From assembly GCF_004346925.1 (NCBI RefSeq), contig NZ_CP031167.1, positions 888,001 to 952,000 of the forward strand: a DNA stretch of 64,000 nt. Reading direction: 5' to 3'. The position numbers and the translations under genes were made by a program. Of the stretch, positions 36,522 to 44,300 are shown one piece after another. The notes beneath the pieces were generated by a model. It ran no database searches, was not told the origin of the DNA, and was given only the letters and a program-made list of their open reading frames with translations. This stretch comes from Stenotrophomonas sp. ASS1. GTDB lineage: Bacteria > Pseudomonadota > Gammaproteobacteria > Xanthomonadales > Xanthomonadaceae. How positions within the stretch are numbered: position 1 is the stretch's first letter; every line of letters starts with the position of its first letter.

Positions 36522-36571
36522 CAGATTAAAGAAAAAGGGCTGCCGAAAGGCAGCCCTTTTTCTTTAATCTG
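36522..36571 (+). terminator. Displaced terminator of tRNA-Ser(CGA)
   Basis: A 23-bp perfect stem: left arm 36522-36544 (CAGATTAAAGAAAAAGGGCT start), loop GAAA, right arm 36549-36571 ending CTTTAATCTG with a T-run inside. Removing the IS and one GAT copy joins it directly to the GCCA end of tRNA-Ser(CGA), the same layout as at tRNA-Ser(GGA). Confidence 0.85.
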
Positions 36572-36669
36572 GCGCGGGACGCGCCGCGCTCTGCGCGTCG
36601 CCCCACACGTTGCAGCGCAACCTGTGGGCCCCTCCCTTTGCCGGCCTCTCCCCGCCCCTGTCGGGGCAG
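36571..36669 (+). repeat. Dispersed repeat behind tRNA-Ser terminator, copy A
   Basis: About 100 bp (GGCGCGGGACGCG..., TTGCAGCGCAACC, GGGCCCCTCCCTTTGCCGGC, ...CCTGTCGGGGCAG) nearly matched, in inverse orientation, by 54076-54177. Both copies directly follow a serine tRNA-type terminator hairpin. No coding potential is evident. Confidence 0.85.
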
Positions 36670-36677
36670 GTGCATCA

Positions 36678-36744
36678 GTAGATCCACGCCATGCGTGGAT
36701 GCTGTTCCTGCTGGCAGGCTCATCCACGCATGGCGTGGATCTGC
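36678..36744. repeat. SMAG-type inverted pair
   Basis: GTAGATCCACGCCATGCGTG at 36678 and a facing copy 36722-36744 with head GCAG. Confidence 0.85.
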
Positions 36745-36801
36745 CCATTCCATCGCGAGCTGCGGGTTAAACTGCCTGCATCACCTGTTGGAGCTTTCCC
36801 C

Positions 36802-37206
36802 ATGACCGCTGAAATCCTCGTCCCCGTTTCTTTCGGCGAGCTGCTGGACAAGATCTCGATCCTGCAGATCAAGTCCGAGCGCATCAGTGACGAGGGCAAG
36901 CTGGCCAATGTGCGCAAAGAACTGTCGGCGCTGGAGCAGACCTGGATGGCACACCCGGCGGCGGTGAAGGACATCGCCAAGCTGCGTGCCGAGCTGAAGG
37001 CGGTCAACGAGCAGCTGTGGGACATCGAGGACGACATCCGCCTGAAAGAGAAGGCGCAGGCGTTCGACCAGGGTTTCATCGACCTGGCGCGCAGCGTCTA
37101 CCTGCGCAATGACGAACGCGCGCGCATCAAGAAGGCGATCAACCTGGCGCTGGGTTCGGCGTACGTGGAAGAGAAGTCCTACCAGGATTACGCGCAGCGC
37201 GCGTAA
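36802..37206 (+). CDS. DUF6165-family protein
   Basis: 134 aa from the ATG at 36802, with GGAGC upstream. A mostly helical small protein, VPVSFGELLDKISILQIKSE at the N-terminus and INLALGSAYVEEKSYQDY at the C-terminus. I recognise it as the DUF6165 type found next to LPS/capsule glycosyltransferase genes; no activity is known to me. It is convergent with the heptosyltransferase gene, 18 bp away, in an LPS-core context. Confidence 0.75.
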   Translation: MTAEILVPVSFGELLDKISILQIKSERISDEGKLANVRKELSALEQTWMAHPAAVKDIAKLRAELKAVNEQLWDIEDDIRLKEKAQAFDQGFIDLARSVYLRNDERARIKKAINLALGSAYVEEKSYQDYAQRA

Positions 37207-37224
37207 TCCGGGGCAGCCTGCTGC

Positions 37225-38271
37225 TCACCCCAGGTGGTCGGCGACGTAGCGTTCGAACGCAGCGATACCGTCTTCCACGGTGATCAGTTCCATCACATCG
37301 TCGAACTCGATCTTGGTGCCCCACTTCAGATCCGAGGCCTGCTTGGCCAGGTACTTGCGCGCGGCATCGTCGTAGCGGTCCACGCAGTAGCGGCGGTCGG
37401 AATAGGGACCGCTGCGGTTCGGGTTGCTGGCTGCATGCAGGCCCAGTACCTTGGCGCCCATCGCGTTGGCGATGTGCATCGGGCCCGAGTCCGGGGTCAT
37501 CACCAGATTGGCGCGGGCCAGCAGCGCCGGCAGCTGCTTCAAGGTGTCCTTGCCGACCAGGTCAAGCGCCGGTGTGTGCAGCTGCGCCTGGATGGCATCG
37601 GCCATGCTGCGCTCCAGTTCGCTGCGGCCTCCGCACAGCACCACCTGCCAACCGCGCTGTGCGGCGTGGTTGGCCACGGCGGCGTAGCGGTCTGCATACC
37701 AGTTGCGGCGCACGTGGCTGGAACAGGGCGAGATCATCAACACCGGGCGGCCATCGTCCTGCCATTGCGCGGCAGCCCACTCATACGCGGACTGTGGCAC
37801 CGCCAGGTCCCAGCTGACCTCGGTCTGGCGCAGGCCAAGGGGTTCACAGAAACTGCCGATGGCATCCAGCACATGGATGCCGGGGCGGTCGGGGATGCGT
37901 TCGTTGATGAAGAGACCATGCAGGTCCTTCGAGCGGCTGCGGTCATAGCCGATGCGACGCTCTGCGGGAATGAAGGCCGACAGCAGGTTGGCGCGGAACG
38001 CCACCTGCATCTGCAACAGCGCTTCGAAGCGCCCCGGCGGCAGCTGCCTGCGCAGTTCCTTGACCCCGGCCATGCCGCTCTTCTTGTCGTAGGCATGGAA
38101 GGTGACACCGGGCAGGCCGTCGAGCAGCTTGTGGCCGGCCTTGTCGATGATCCAGTGGATCGGCGTATCCGGGTGCGCAGCCTGCAGGGTGCGCACCAGG
38201 GGCACCACGTGGGTGACATCGCCAAGTGCGGACAGGCGCAGGAGGCACAAGGAGGAGGACGCTGATGCCAT
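37225..38271 (-). CDS. GT9-family heptosyltransferase (OpsX-like)
   Basis: 348 aa. GT-B fold of family GT9: N-terminal [20 protein letters not shown], and the ADP-heptose-binding C-terminal part with [32 protein letters not shown] and [20 protein letters not shown]. It adds heptose to the Kdo of the lipid A-core at the inner membrane. In Haemophilus, OpsX acts on a phosphorylated Kdo made by KdkA; the divergent kdkA neighbour makes an OpsX-like role likely. WaaC/WaaF assignments are alternatives. Confidence 0.87.
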   Translation of the reverse strand: MASASSSLCLLRLSALGDVTHVVPLVRTLQAAHPDTPIHWIIDKAGHKLLDGLPGVTFHAYDKKSGMAGVKELRRQLPPGRFEALLQMQVAFRANLLSAFIPAERRIGYDRSRSKDLHGLFINERIPDRPGIHVLDAIGSFCEPLGLRQTEVSWDLAVPQSAYEWAAAQWQDDGRPVLMISPCSSHVRRNWYADRYAAVANHAAQRGWQVVLCGGRSELERSMADAIQAQLHTPALDLVGKDTLKQLPALLARANLVMTPDSGPMHIANAMGAKVLGLHAASNPNRSGPYSDRRYCVDRYDDAARKYLAKQASDLKWGTKIEFDDVMELITVEDGIAAFERYVADHLG

Positions 38272-38291
38272 GTGTTGTTAGACTCAATGAA

Positions 38292-39041
38292 ATGGTCGCA
38301 TTCGACGCCAATGAAGCGCTGACGCCATGCCGCGAGGGTCGCGGCATCGGGGCCATTCTGTTCGACCGCGAGCGGCTGCGGCAAGCCGAGATCGGCCTGT
38401 TCTCGCCCCAGCACTGGGGCAGCAGGGCTCGGCCGGTGGGCGAGGGCGGTCGTGGCAGCGCCTGGTTCGTCGATGCGCCGTTCGGCGCCAGCGTGCTGCG
38501 CCACTACCTGCGCGGTGGCCTGGCGGCGAAGATCAGCCATGACCAGTACCTCTGGCGCGGCGCGGACCGGACGCGCAGCTTCGCCGAATTCCGGCTGATG
38601 CGCGCGCTGCGCGAGAAAAAGCTGCCGGTGCCCCGGCCGCTGGCGGCGTTCTACATGCGCGAGGGCCTGCGCTACCGGGCTGCGATCCTGATGGAGCGGA
38701 TCGAGGGTGTCCGTTCGCTGGCCGACCGCGCGCTGGTCGCGGGGCGGGGCGCACCGTGGGAGGAGACCGGGCGGCTGATTGCCCGCTTCCATCGTGCCGG
38801 CCTGGACCATGCCGACCTCAATGCGCACAACATCCTGTTCGACGGCAACGGCCACGGCTGGTTGATCGACTTCGACCGCGGGGTGATCCGCATCCCGGCG
38901 ACCGCCTGGCGCGAACGCAATCTCAAGCGCCTGCTGCGCTCGCTGATCAAGCTGCGCGGCGAGCGCAGCATGGAAGACGTGCAGAAGGATTACGCGCGGC
39001 TGCGCCGCGCCTATGACATGGCCTGGAACCGGGGCACCTGA
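38292..39041 (+). CDS. kdkA: 3-deoxy-D-manno-octulosonic acid (Kdo) kinase
   Basis: 249 aa from the ATG at 38292; an earlier in-frame ATG at 38268 would overlap the divergent gene's start codon. Kinase-like (RIO/APH-type) fold: [12 protein letters not shown] glycine-rich loop, catalytic loop [12 protein letters not shown] and metal motif LIDFDRG. It phosphorylates Kdo at O4 on lipid A precursors. The stop overlaps the next start (TGATG). Confidence 0.93.
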   Translation: MVAFDANEALTPCREGRGIGAILFDRERLRQAEIGLFSPQHWGSRARPVGEGGRGSAWFVDAPFGASVLRHYLRGGLAAKISHDQYLWRGADRTRSFAEFRLMRALREKKLPVPRPLAAFYMREGLRYRAAILMERIEGVRSLADRALVAGRGAPWEETGRLIARFHRAGLDHADLNAHNILFDGNGHGWLIDFDRGVIRIPATAWRERNLKRLLRSLIKLRGERSMEDVQKDYARLRRAYDMAWNRGT

Positions 39042-39808
39042 TGGACTGGTCGTTGCGTTTCCTCGGCGTCGGCAATGCGTCGGCGGTCGAGCTGGGGTCG
39101 CCGATGTCGGTGATCGAGCGGGAGGGGCGCCCGTGGCTGACCATCGATTGCGGTGGTGAAGGCCTGACCGCGTTCAAGGCGCACTACGGGCACATGCCGC
39201 AGGCGCTGTTCGTCACCCATGTGCACCTGGACCACGTGGCCGGCTTCGAACGCCTGTTCGTGGACACCTTCTTCAACGCGCACCGGCGCGGCAAGGTGCG
39301 CCTGTACGTGCCCGCCACGGTGGTGCCGCTGCTGCACAAGCGCATCGGGGATTACCCGAACGTGCTGGCCGAGGGCGGTGCGAACTTCTGGGATGCCTTC
39401 CAGTTGATCGTGGTCGGTGAGGCGTTCTGGCACGAGGGTGTGCGCCTGGAAGTGTTCCCGGTGCGCCACCACTGGCCGGAGACGGCCTATGGCCTGCGCC
39501 TGCAGGGCGCGTTGACCTGGAGCGGCGATACCCGGCCGATTCCGGAGATGCTGGCCCGCTTCGCCAACGACAATGAACTGATCGCGCACGACTGCGGCCT
39601 GCACGGCAACCCGTCGCACACCGGCGTGGACGACCTGGAGCGCGAGTACAGCGCCGAACTGCAGGCGCGGATGATGCTCTACCACTATGCGAGCGCGGCC
39701 GACGGCCAGGCGCTGGCCGCGCGGGGGCACCGTGTGGCGCAGCCGGGGCAGTGCGTGCCGCTGGCCAACCCCACTGCACCGCACGTGCTGGTGCAGGATC
39801 CGCCGTGA
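39041..39808 (+). CDS. Metallo-beta-lactamase-fold hydrolase
   Basis: 255 aa. Start overlaps the kdkA stop. The metal-binding motif HVHLDHVAG (about residues 60-68), later ligands HHWPETAYG, WSGDTRP and HDCGLHGNPSHTG give a two-metal site like that of RNase Z/PhnP-like phosphodiesterases. The substrate is not recognised. Coupling to kdkA suggests a role in LPS or in a phosphoester by-product; this is inference. Confidence 0.83.
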   Translation: MDWSLRFLGVGNASAVELGSPMSVIEREGRPWLTIDCGGEGLTAFKAHYGHMPQALFVTHVHLDHVAGFERLFVDTFFNAHRRGKVRLYVPATVVPLLHKRIGDYPNVLAEGGANFWDAFQLIVVGEAFWHEGVRLEVFPVRHHWPETAYGLRLQGALTWSGDTRPIPEMLARFANDNELIAHDCGLHGNPSHTGVDDLEREYSAELQARMMLYHYASAADGQALAARGHRVAQPGQCVPLANPTAPHVLVQDPP

Positions 39809-40194
39809 GCGGTGCTGGCCAGCCCGCCGACGCGGCGCTGGCTGCCGAGCTGGAGGCGCTGGAACGCGCGCTGCATGCGCCGCAGGTGCGGGCCGATCGC
39901 GAGCAACTGGCGGCACTTCTGGACGAGGATTTCAGCGAGATCGGCAGTTCCGGGCGATGCTACGGCCGTGATGCGGCGTTGCAGGAGATCCCGCTGGAGC
40001 GCGCTCAGGTGCTGATCGAATCGGAACAGTACGCGGTGTGGCTGTTGGCCGAGGATCTGGCCCAGGTGCGCTACCGCAGCCGCTATCACGTTGATGGCCA
40101 GGCCCAGGGCTGGGTGTTGCGCAGTTCGCTGTGGCGACGGCATGCGCAGGAATGGAGGGTGGTGTTTCACCAGGGCACGCCCGCGGCGGGGTAG
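39805..40194 (+). CDS. SnoaL-like / DUF4440 domain protein
   Basis: 129 aa from a GTG at 39805, overlapping the previous stop by 4 bp. An NTF2-like small fold: LLDEDFSEIGSSGRCYGRDAA and WVLRSSLWRRHAQEWRVVFHQGT are typical of DUF4440. Such domains bind small molecules or serve as enzymes; function unknown. It is the last gene of the kdkA operon. Confidence 0.8.
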   Translation: MSGAGQPADAALAAELEALERALHAPQVRADREQLAALLDEDFSEIGSSGRCYGRDAALQEIPLERAQVLIESEQYAVWLLAEDLAQVRYRSRYHVDGQAQGWVLRSSLWRRHAQEWRVVFHQGTPAAG

Positions 40195-40219
40195 TGGTGG
40201 GCGATGCCCGGTGAAGGGC

Positions 40220-40241
40220 GCCAGCCAAGGCTGGCATCTAC
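40220..40241 (-). repeat. Single SMAG-type unit
   Basis: Minus-strand GTAGATGCCAGCCTTGGCTG, between the DUF4440 gene and the 4.5S RNA 3' end. Confidence 0.8.
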
Positions 40242-40268
40242 CAGAGGCGGGGCGTCGCCGGAAAAGGC

Positions 40269-40376
40269 GGTGGCCCCGCCGGCTGACCTCGGCGCCCGCG
40301 TCGATCGATACCGTTGCTGCCTTCCGGCCCTGGCGGGATTTTCGACCTAGCGTCGCGAGGGGCCGACGGGGCCACC
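40269..40376 (-). ncRNA. ffs: 4.5S signal recognition particle RNA
   Basis: On the minus strand the 5' GGTGGCCCCG pairs with the 3' CGGGGCCACC. In between lies the universal SRP domain IV core, CCAGGGCCGGAAGGCAGCAA (40315-40335 region), with the GGAA tetraloop and the symmetric loop that binds Ffh. The length of about 108 nt fits the bacterial small SRP RNA. A short CCTTTTCC tail follows the 3' end. With Ffh and FtsY it targets membrane proteins. TATAGT at about 40490 (minus strand) may be the -10 of a distant promoter; none is clear closer. Confidence 0.93.
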
Positions 40377-40598
40377 ATAGAGACGTTGGCCGCCCAGTGG
40401 GCGGCCGGTTCACGGATCAGGGGAAGCAGCGCGCGATGCGCCGGAGACCACAGCCGGACTGCACATCGGCTGGCCGATGGCAGACGGCAACTATAGCGCA
40501 GGCAGGTACATCGACGCCAGCTTCGTGCACTGAATCGGCTGTAACCCGCGTCTGCCGGCAACGCCCCGCGCCGACCGGCGTTGCTAGAATGCCGGCCA

Positions 40599-40647
40599 GG
40601 AGGAACGACCTCCCCCACATCGGGAATCAATGACCAGGACGGCCTGG
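40599..40647 (+). promoter_or_regulatory. Guanidine-II (mini-ykkC) riboswitch
   Basis: Two small hairpins with the class's ACGR loops. P1 is GGAGG-AACGA-CCTCC (40599-40613). P2 is CCAGG-ACGG-CCTGG (40634-40647). The spacer is 20 nt. The SD AGAGGAGG (40656-40663) follows P2 by 8 nt, before the sugE start at 40670. In this class, guanidine binding to both loops frees the ribosome-binding site. The gene behind, a SugE/Gdx guanidinium exporter, is the expected target. A -10-like TAGAAT lies at 40585-40590. Confidence 0.88.
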
Positions 40648-40669
40648 CCCTACCAAGAGGAGGGCTGTC

Positions 40670-40987
40670 ATGGCCTGGATCTATCTGTTGTTCGCCGGCC
40701 TGCTGGAAATCGTCTGGGCCGTGTCCATGAAGCAGTCCGAAGGCTTCACCAAGCTCACCCCTACCGTGGTCACCATCATCGGCATGATCGCCAGCTTCTG
40801 GCTGCTGGCGGTGGCCATGCGCAGCCTGCCGCTGGGCACCGCCTACACGATCTGGACCGGCATCGGCGCGGTCGGTGCGTTCGTGGTCGGCATCGTCTTC
40901 CTCGGTGAGCAGGTCAGCCCGATGCGGATCGGTGCGGCGGTGCTGATCGTTTCCGGCCTGGTGCTGATGAAACTCTCGAGCAGCTGA
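40670..40987 (+). CDS. sugE: SMR-family guanidinium exporter SugE/Gdx
   Basis: 105 aa with four transmembrane helices. The small multidrug resistance fold has Glu13 in LLFAGLLEIVWAVSMKQSEG (essential proton/substrate site), PLGTAYTIWTGIGAVGAFVV, and GLVLMKLSSS at the end. The GLLEI...KxSEGF pattern is that of the Gdx/SugE branch that exports guanidinium, not the drug-exporting EmrE branch. The riboswitch upstream supports this. A hairpin (41001-41022) follows. Confidence 0.95.
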   Translation: MAWIYLLFAGLLEIVWAVSMKQSEGFTKLTPTVVTIIGMIASFWLLAVAMRSLPLGTAYTIWTGIGAVGAFVVGIVFLGEQVSPMRIGAAVLIVSGLVLMKLSSS

Positions 40988-41000
40988 ATGCATTTAGTTG

Positions 41001-41022
41001 GGCGGAGAAAGGAATCTCCGCC
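41001..41022 (+). other. Hairpin after sugE; 357-bp gap before the autotransporter gene
   Basis: Perfect 8-bp arms GGCGGAGA / TCTCCGCC. No T-run, so a weak terminator at best. In 41023-41344 I see a TGACGTGCGTCA palindrome (41075-41086) and TTGACG/TTGACC hexamers near 41175-41191, but no convincing -10. No gene is supported there. Confidence 0.5.
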
Positions 41023-41344
41023 TGCTGCAGGTATATGCATTTTCGGCAAAACCATTTTGTCCTCCCGTTTTATTTGACGTGCGTCATGAAAATAACGAGC
41101 GTGATTCACATGCCGCTGGCGCCATCGGCCGCACAGTGCCGCCATTCGTCATGCGAAATCGGGGAGTTTTCGCCTTGACGGACACGTTGACCTGCCTTTT
41201 CCAGGTGCGGTCGCGTGAAGATGTGAAGATTTTCAGAAGTTAATGACGCCAGGCCTTGTTCCCGTGTCGGGAGCCGGGGTGGGCCGCATTGTCTTCAAAA
41301 AACCTGCCTGCAGTGCCATCCGGTCTTTTCATGGAGATTTACCG

Positions 41345-44300
41345 ATGAACCGCATTTACCGTCTGGTTTTCAATCGCGCCCTCGGCGTAATGCAGGTTGC
41401 TTCGGAGGTCACTCAGAATCCCGGCGGAAGCGCGGTCTGCGCAGGGCGGGTGCCGCGATTGCGGGCGCACCAGTTGGTGGTGGCATTGGCTGCCACGCTG
41501 GCCAGTGGTTCGGCCTTCGCAGCGTGCACTGGCACCACGACCGTCAACTGCGACAGCTCCACTAACATCAACAACTACGTCAACCCGACCAGCGGCCTGA
41601 CGTTGAACATCGCCAATGGCGCGGTGTTCAGCGTGCCTCTGCTGTTGGGCGGCAATGCGGTGACGTTGAGCGGCAGCAACACCACGGTCAACAACGCCGG
41701 CACGATCGATCCGTTCCTGACCGGTGGTCTCAGCCTGGCCGCGGCCGGCCTGGTGGTCGGCAACAACACCGCCGGTGGCAGCGCGATCACGGTCAACAAC
41801 CAGACTGGCGGCCAGATCAAGGGCATCTTCAACATCGGCACTTTGCTGGGTTTCGGCGGCCAGGCGGTCACCGCGCAGAATGCCGCAGGTGGGACCACCA
41901 CGCTGGTCAATGATGGTTCGATTGGAATGTCGCTGCTGGGGATAGGGCAGCTTGCGGATGCGACGTCGGTGGTGACCTATGGCGGAGCACAGGCCAACGT
42001 GACCAACCGTGGCAGCATCACCGGTCGTGTCGGCCTGGGTGCTTCGACAGGCAATACGTTCACCAATTCGGGCACGATCTCGGGCAGTGTGCATCTGGGT
42101 GATTCCACCGGCGGCAATACTTTCACTGCCGTGGCAGGGTCCACCGTGGTTACCGGTGGCGGTAGCGCACCTGCAGGCCTGCTCGCCGGCGTAACCGGGG
42201 TCAAGGTCGCAGCGGCGGGCACGGTTGATGCAGGCATCGGCACCGGTGCCGCCAACAACACCCTGGTGCTGCAGGACAACGCCAGTAACAACGGGCCTGC
42301 GTCGAGCATCGGCTGGACCAACTACATCGGCTTCCAGAAGCTCACCGTCAACAGCGGCACCTGGAACCTGCAGGGGCCGTGGTCGGGCACGGGCGCGATC
42401 ACCCTCGGTGGCGGCGTGGTGAACTTCAACAACAACGCCGCATTCGGTTCCGGCCTGTTTACCGTCACTGGCGGCTCGATCGCGGCCAGTGGTGCAGGCC
42501 TGTCGCTGGGCAACAATTTCACCCTCAATGGCGGGTTGAACCTGGGCGGTGCCCAAGGCTTCGGTTTGAGTGGCGTGCTATCCGGTACCGGTGGGCTGAC
42601 GGTCAACAACACCGGCATCGTCACCCTGGGCGGTGCGAACCTGTTCAGCGGTGGCGTCAACCTCAATGCTGGCGGCCTGGTGCTCGGCAATGCCGGTGCG
42701 CTCGGCAGCGGCAGTCTGACCGTCGGTGGCAACGCTTCGCTGGATACCTCGGCCAACTTCAATCTGGGCAACAACCTCGTCATCAACGGTGGCGGCACGC
42801 TCAACCTGCTGGGCAGCAACGCGCTGGGCCTGAATGGTTCGATCTCCGGCGCTGGCGACCTGGTCAAGGCGGGTCCGGGTACCCTCACCTTGAATGGTGC
42901 CAACCTGCTTACGGGCTCCTTCGCGGTCACCGGTGGTGCGCTGGCATTGGGCGCCGGTGGCAGTCTGTCGCCGACAAGTGCGATCTCGCTGACCGCAGGT
43001 ACCAACCTCGATCTCTCGGTTGCGGCCAGCCAGACCATCGGCTCACTCGCCGGATCCGGTGCGCTCAACCTTGGCGCGCGCAGCCTCACGTTGGGTGGCT
43101 TGAACACCAGCACCAGCTTCTCCGGCGTCATCGGCGGTGTCGGCGGCGCGCTGGTCAAGGTCGGTACGGGTACCCAGACCCTGTCGGGCGCCAATACCTT
43201 CACAGGTGGCGTCACGCTCAACGGCGGTGGCCTGCTGCTGGGCAATGCAGGCGCGCTGGGTACTGGAACACTTAGTGTTGGCGGCAACGTGTCTCTCGAT
43301 GGCACCGGGGCGCTCGCTCTCACCAACGCGGTCCATCTGGGCGCGGGCAGCATCCTCAATCTGTCCGGGAACCAGGCATTGACCTTCAACGGCGTGATCG
43401 GTGGCTCCGGCAGCCTGGTCAAGAACGGCGCGGCCACCCTGACCCTCAACAACGCCAACACGTTTGGTGGAGGGCTGTCGCTCACGGCTGGAGGACTGGT
43501 GCTCGGCAACGGCGGTGCGCTGGGAACTGGCGCATTGAATGTCGGTGGCGCGGTGACGCTTGATGCCAGCTCGGCACTGACCGTGGGCAACGGCATCAAC
43601 CTGGGGGTGGGTGGTTCGCTCAACGTGCTGGGCTCCAACGCGCTGACGCTGGGCGGCGTGATCGGTGGTACCGGCAGCCTGGTCAAGAACGGCGCCTCCA
43701 CGCTCACGCTGGGTGGGGCCAACGCGTTCACCGGCGGTCTGAACGTGAACGCAGGAAAGGTGGCACTGGCCAGTGGCGGCAGTCTGGCGGCCACCGGGGC
43801 GGTGAGCCTGGCGGGGGCCGGCGCCGAACTGGACATCTCGCTCGGCGGCAACCAGACCATCGGTGCGCTGTCCGGTGCGGCAGGCAGCATCCTCTCGCTG
43901 GGCGGCAGCACGCTCACCTTCGGTGATGCCACCAACCAGGCATTCGGCGGCGTGATCGGCGGTACCGGTGGCCTGGTCAAGCAGGGAACGGGCACGCAGA
44001 CGCTCAGCGGCGCCAATACCTTCAGTGGTGGCCTGAACCTGGCGGCCGGTGGCCTGTTGCTGGGCAACGGCAGTGCACTCGGTACCGGCGCGTTGACGGT
44101 CAGCGGCAATGGCACGCTCGACGCAACCGCAGCACTGAATCTGGGCAATGCCATCAACCTTGGCGCGGTGCTGACGCTGCCGGGTAGCCAGAACCTCACC
44201 CTGGGCGGCAACATCACCGGCACCGGCAGCCTGACCAAGAACGGTGCCTCGCTGCTGACCTTGAACGGCACCAATGCATTCAGCGGCGGCCTGAACCTCA

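Larger units (their letters stand above)
35185..36523 (-). mobile_element. IS3-family insertion sequence, complete (1339 bp)
   Basis: The left end TGACTCGTCCTG...GGTTGACACC (35185-35211) mirrors the right end TGACCCGTCCTG...GGTTGACACC (read inward from 36523). GAT occurs on both sides (35182-35184 and 36524-36526) and is the likely 3-bp target duplication. Two overlapping minus-strand frames encode OrfA and OrfB with an A6G slip site, typical of the family (IS150-like group). It looks intact. It sits between tRNA-Ser(CGA) and the hairpin that must once have been its terminator. Confidence 0.93.

Noticed and set aside
41075-41086. TGACGTGCGTCA palindrome as autotransporter operator
   Set aside because: Short and without a mappable promoter near it; left as a note only.
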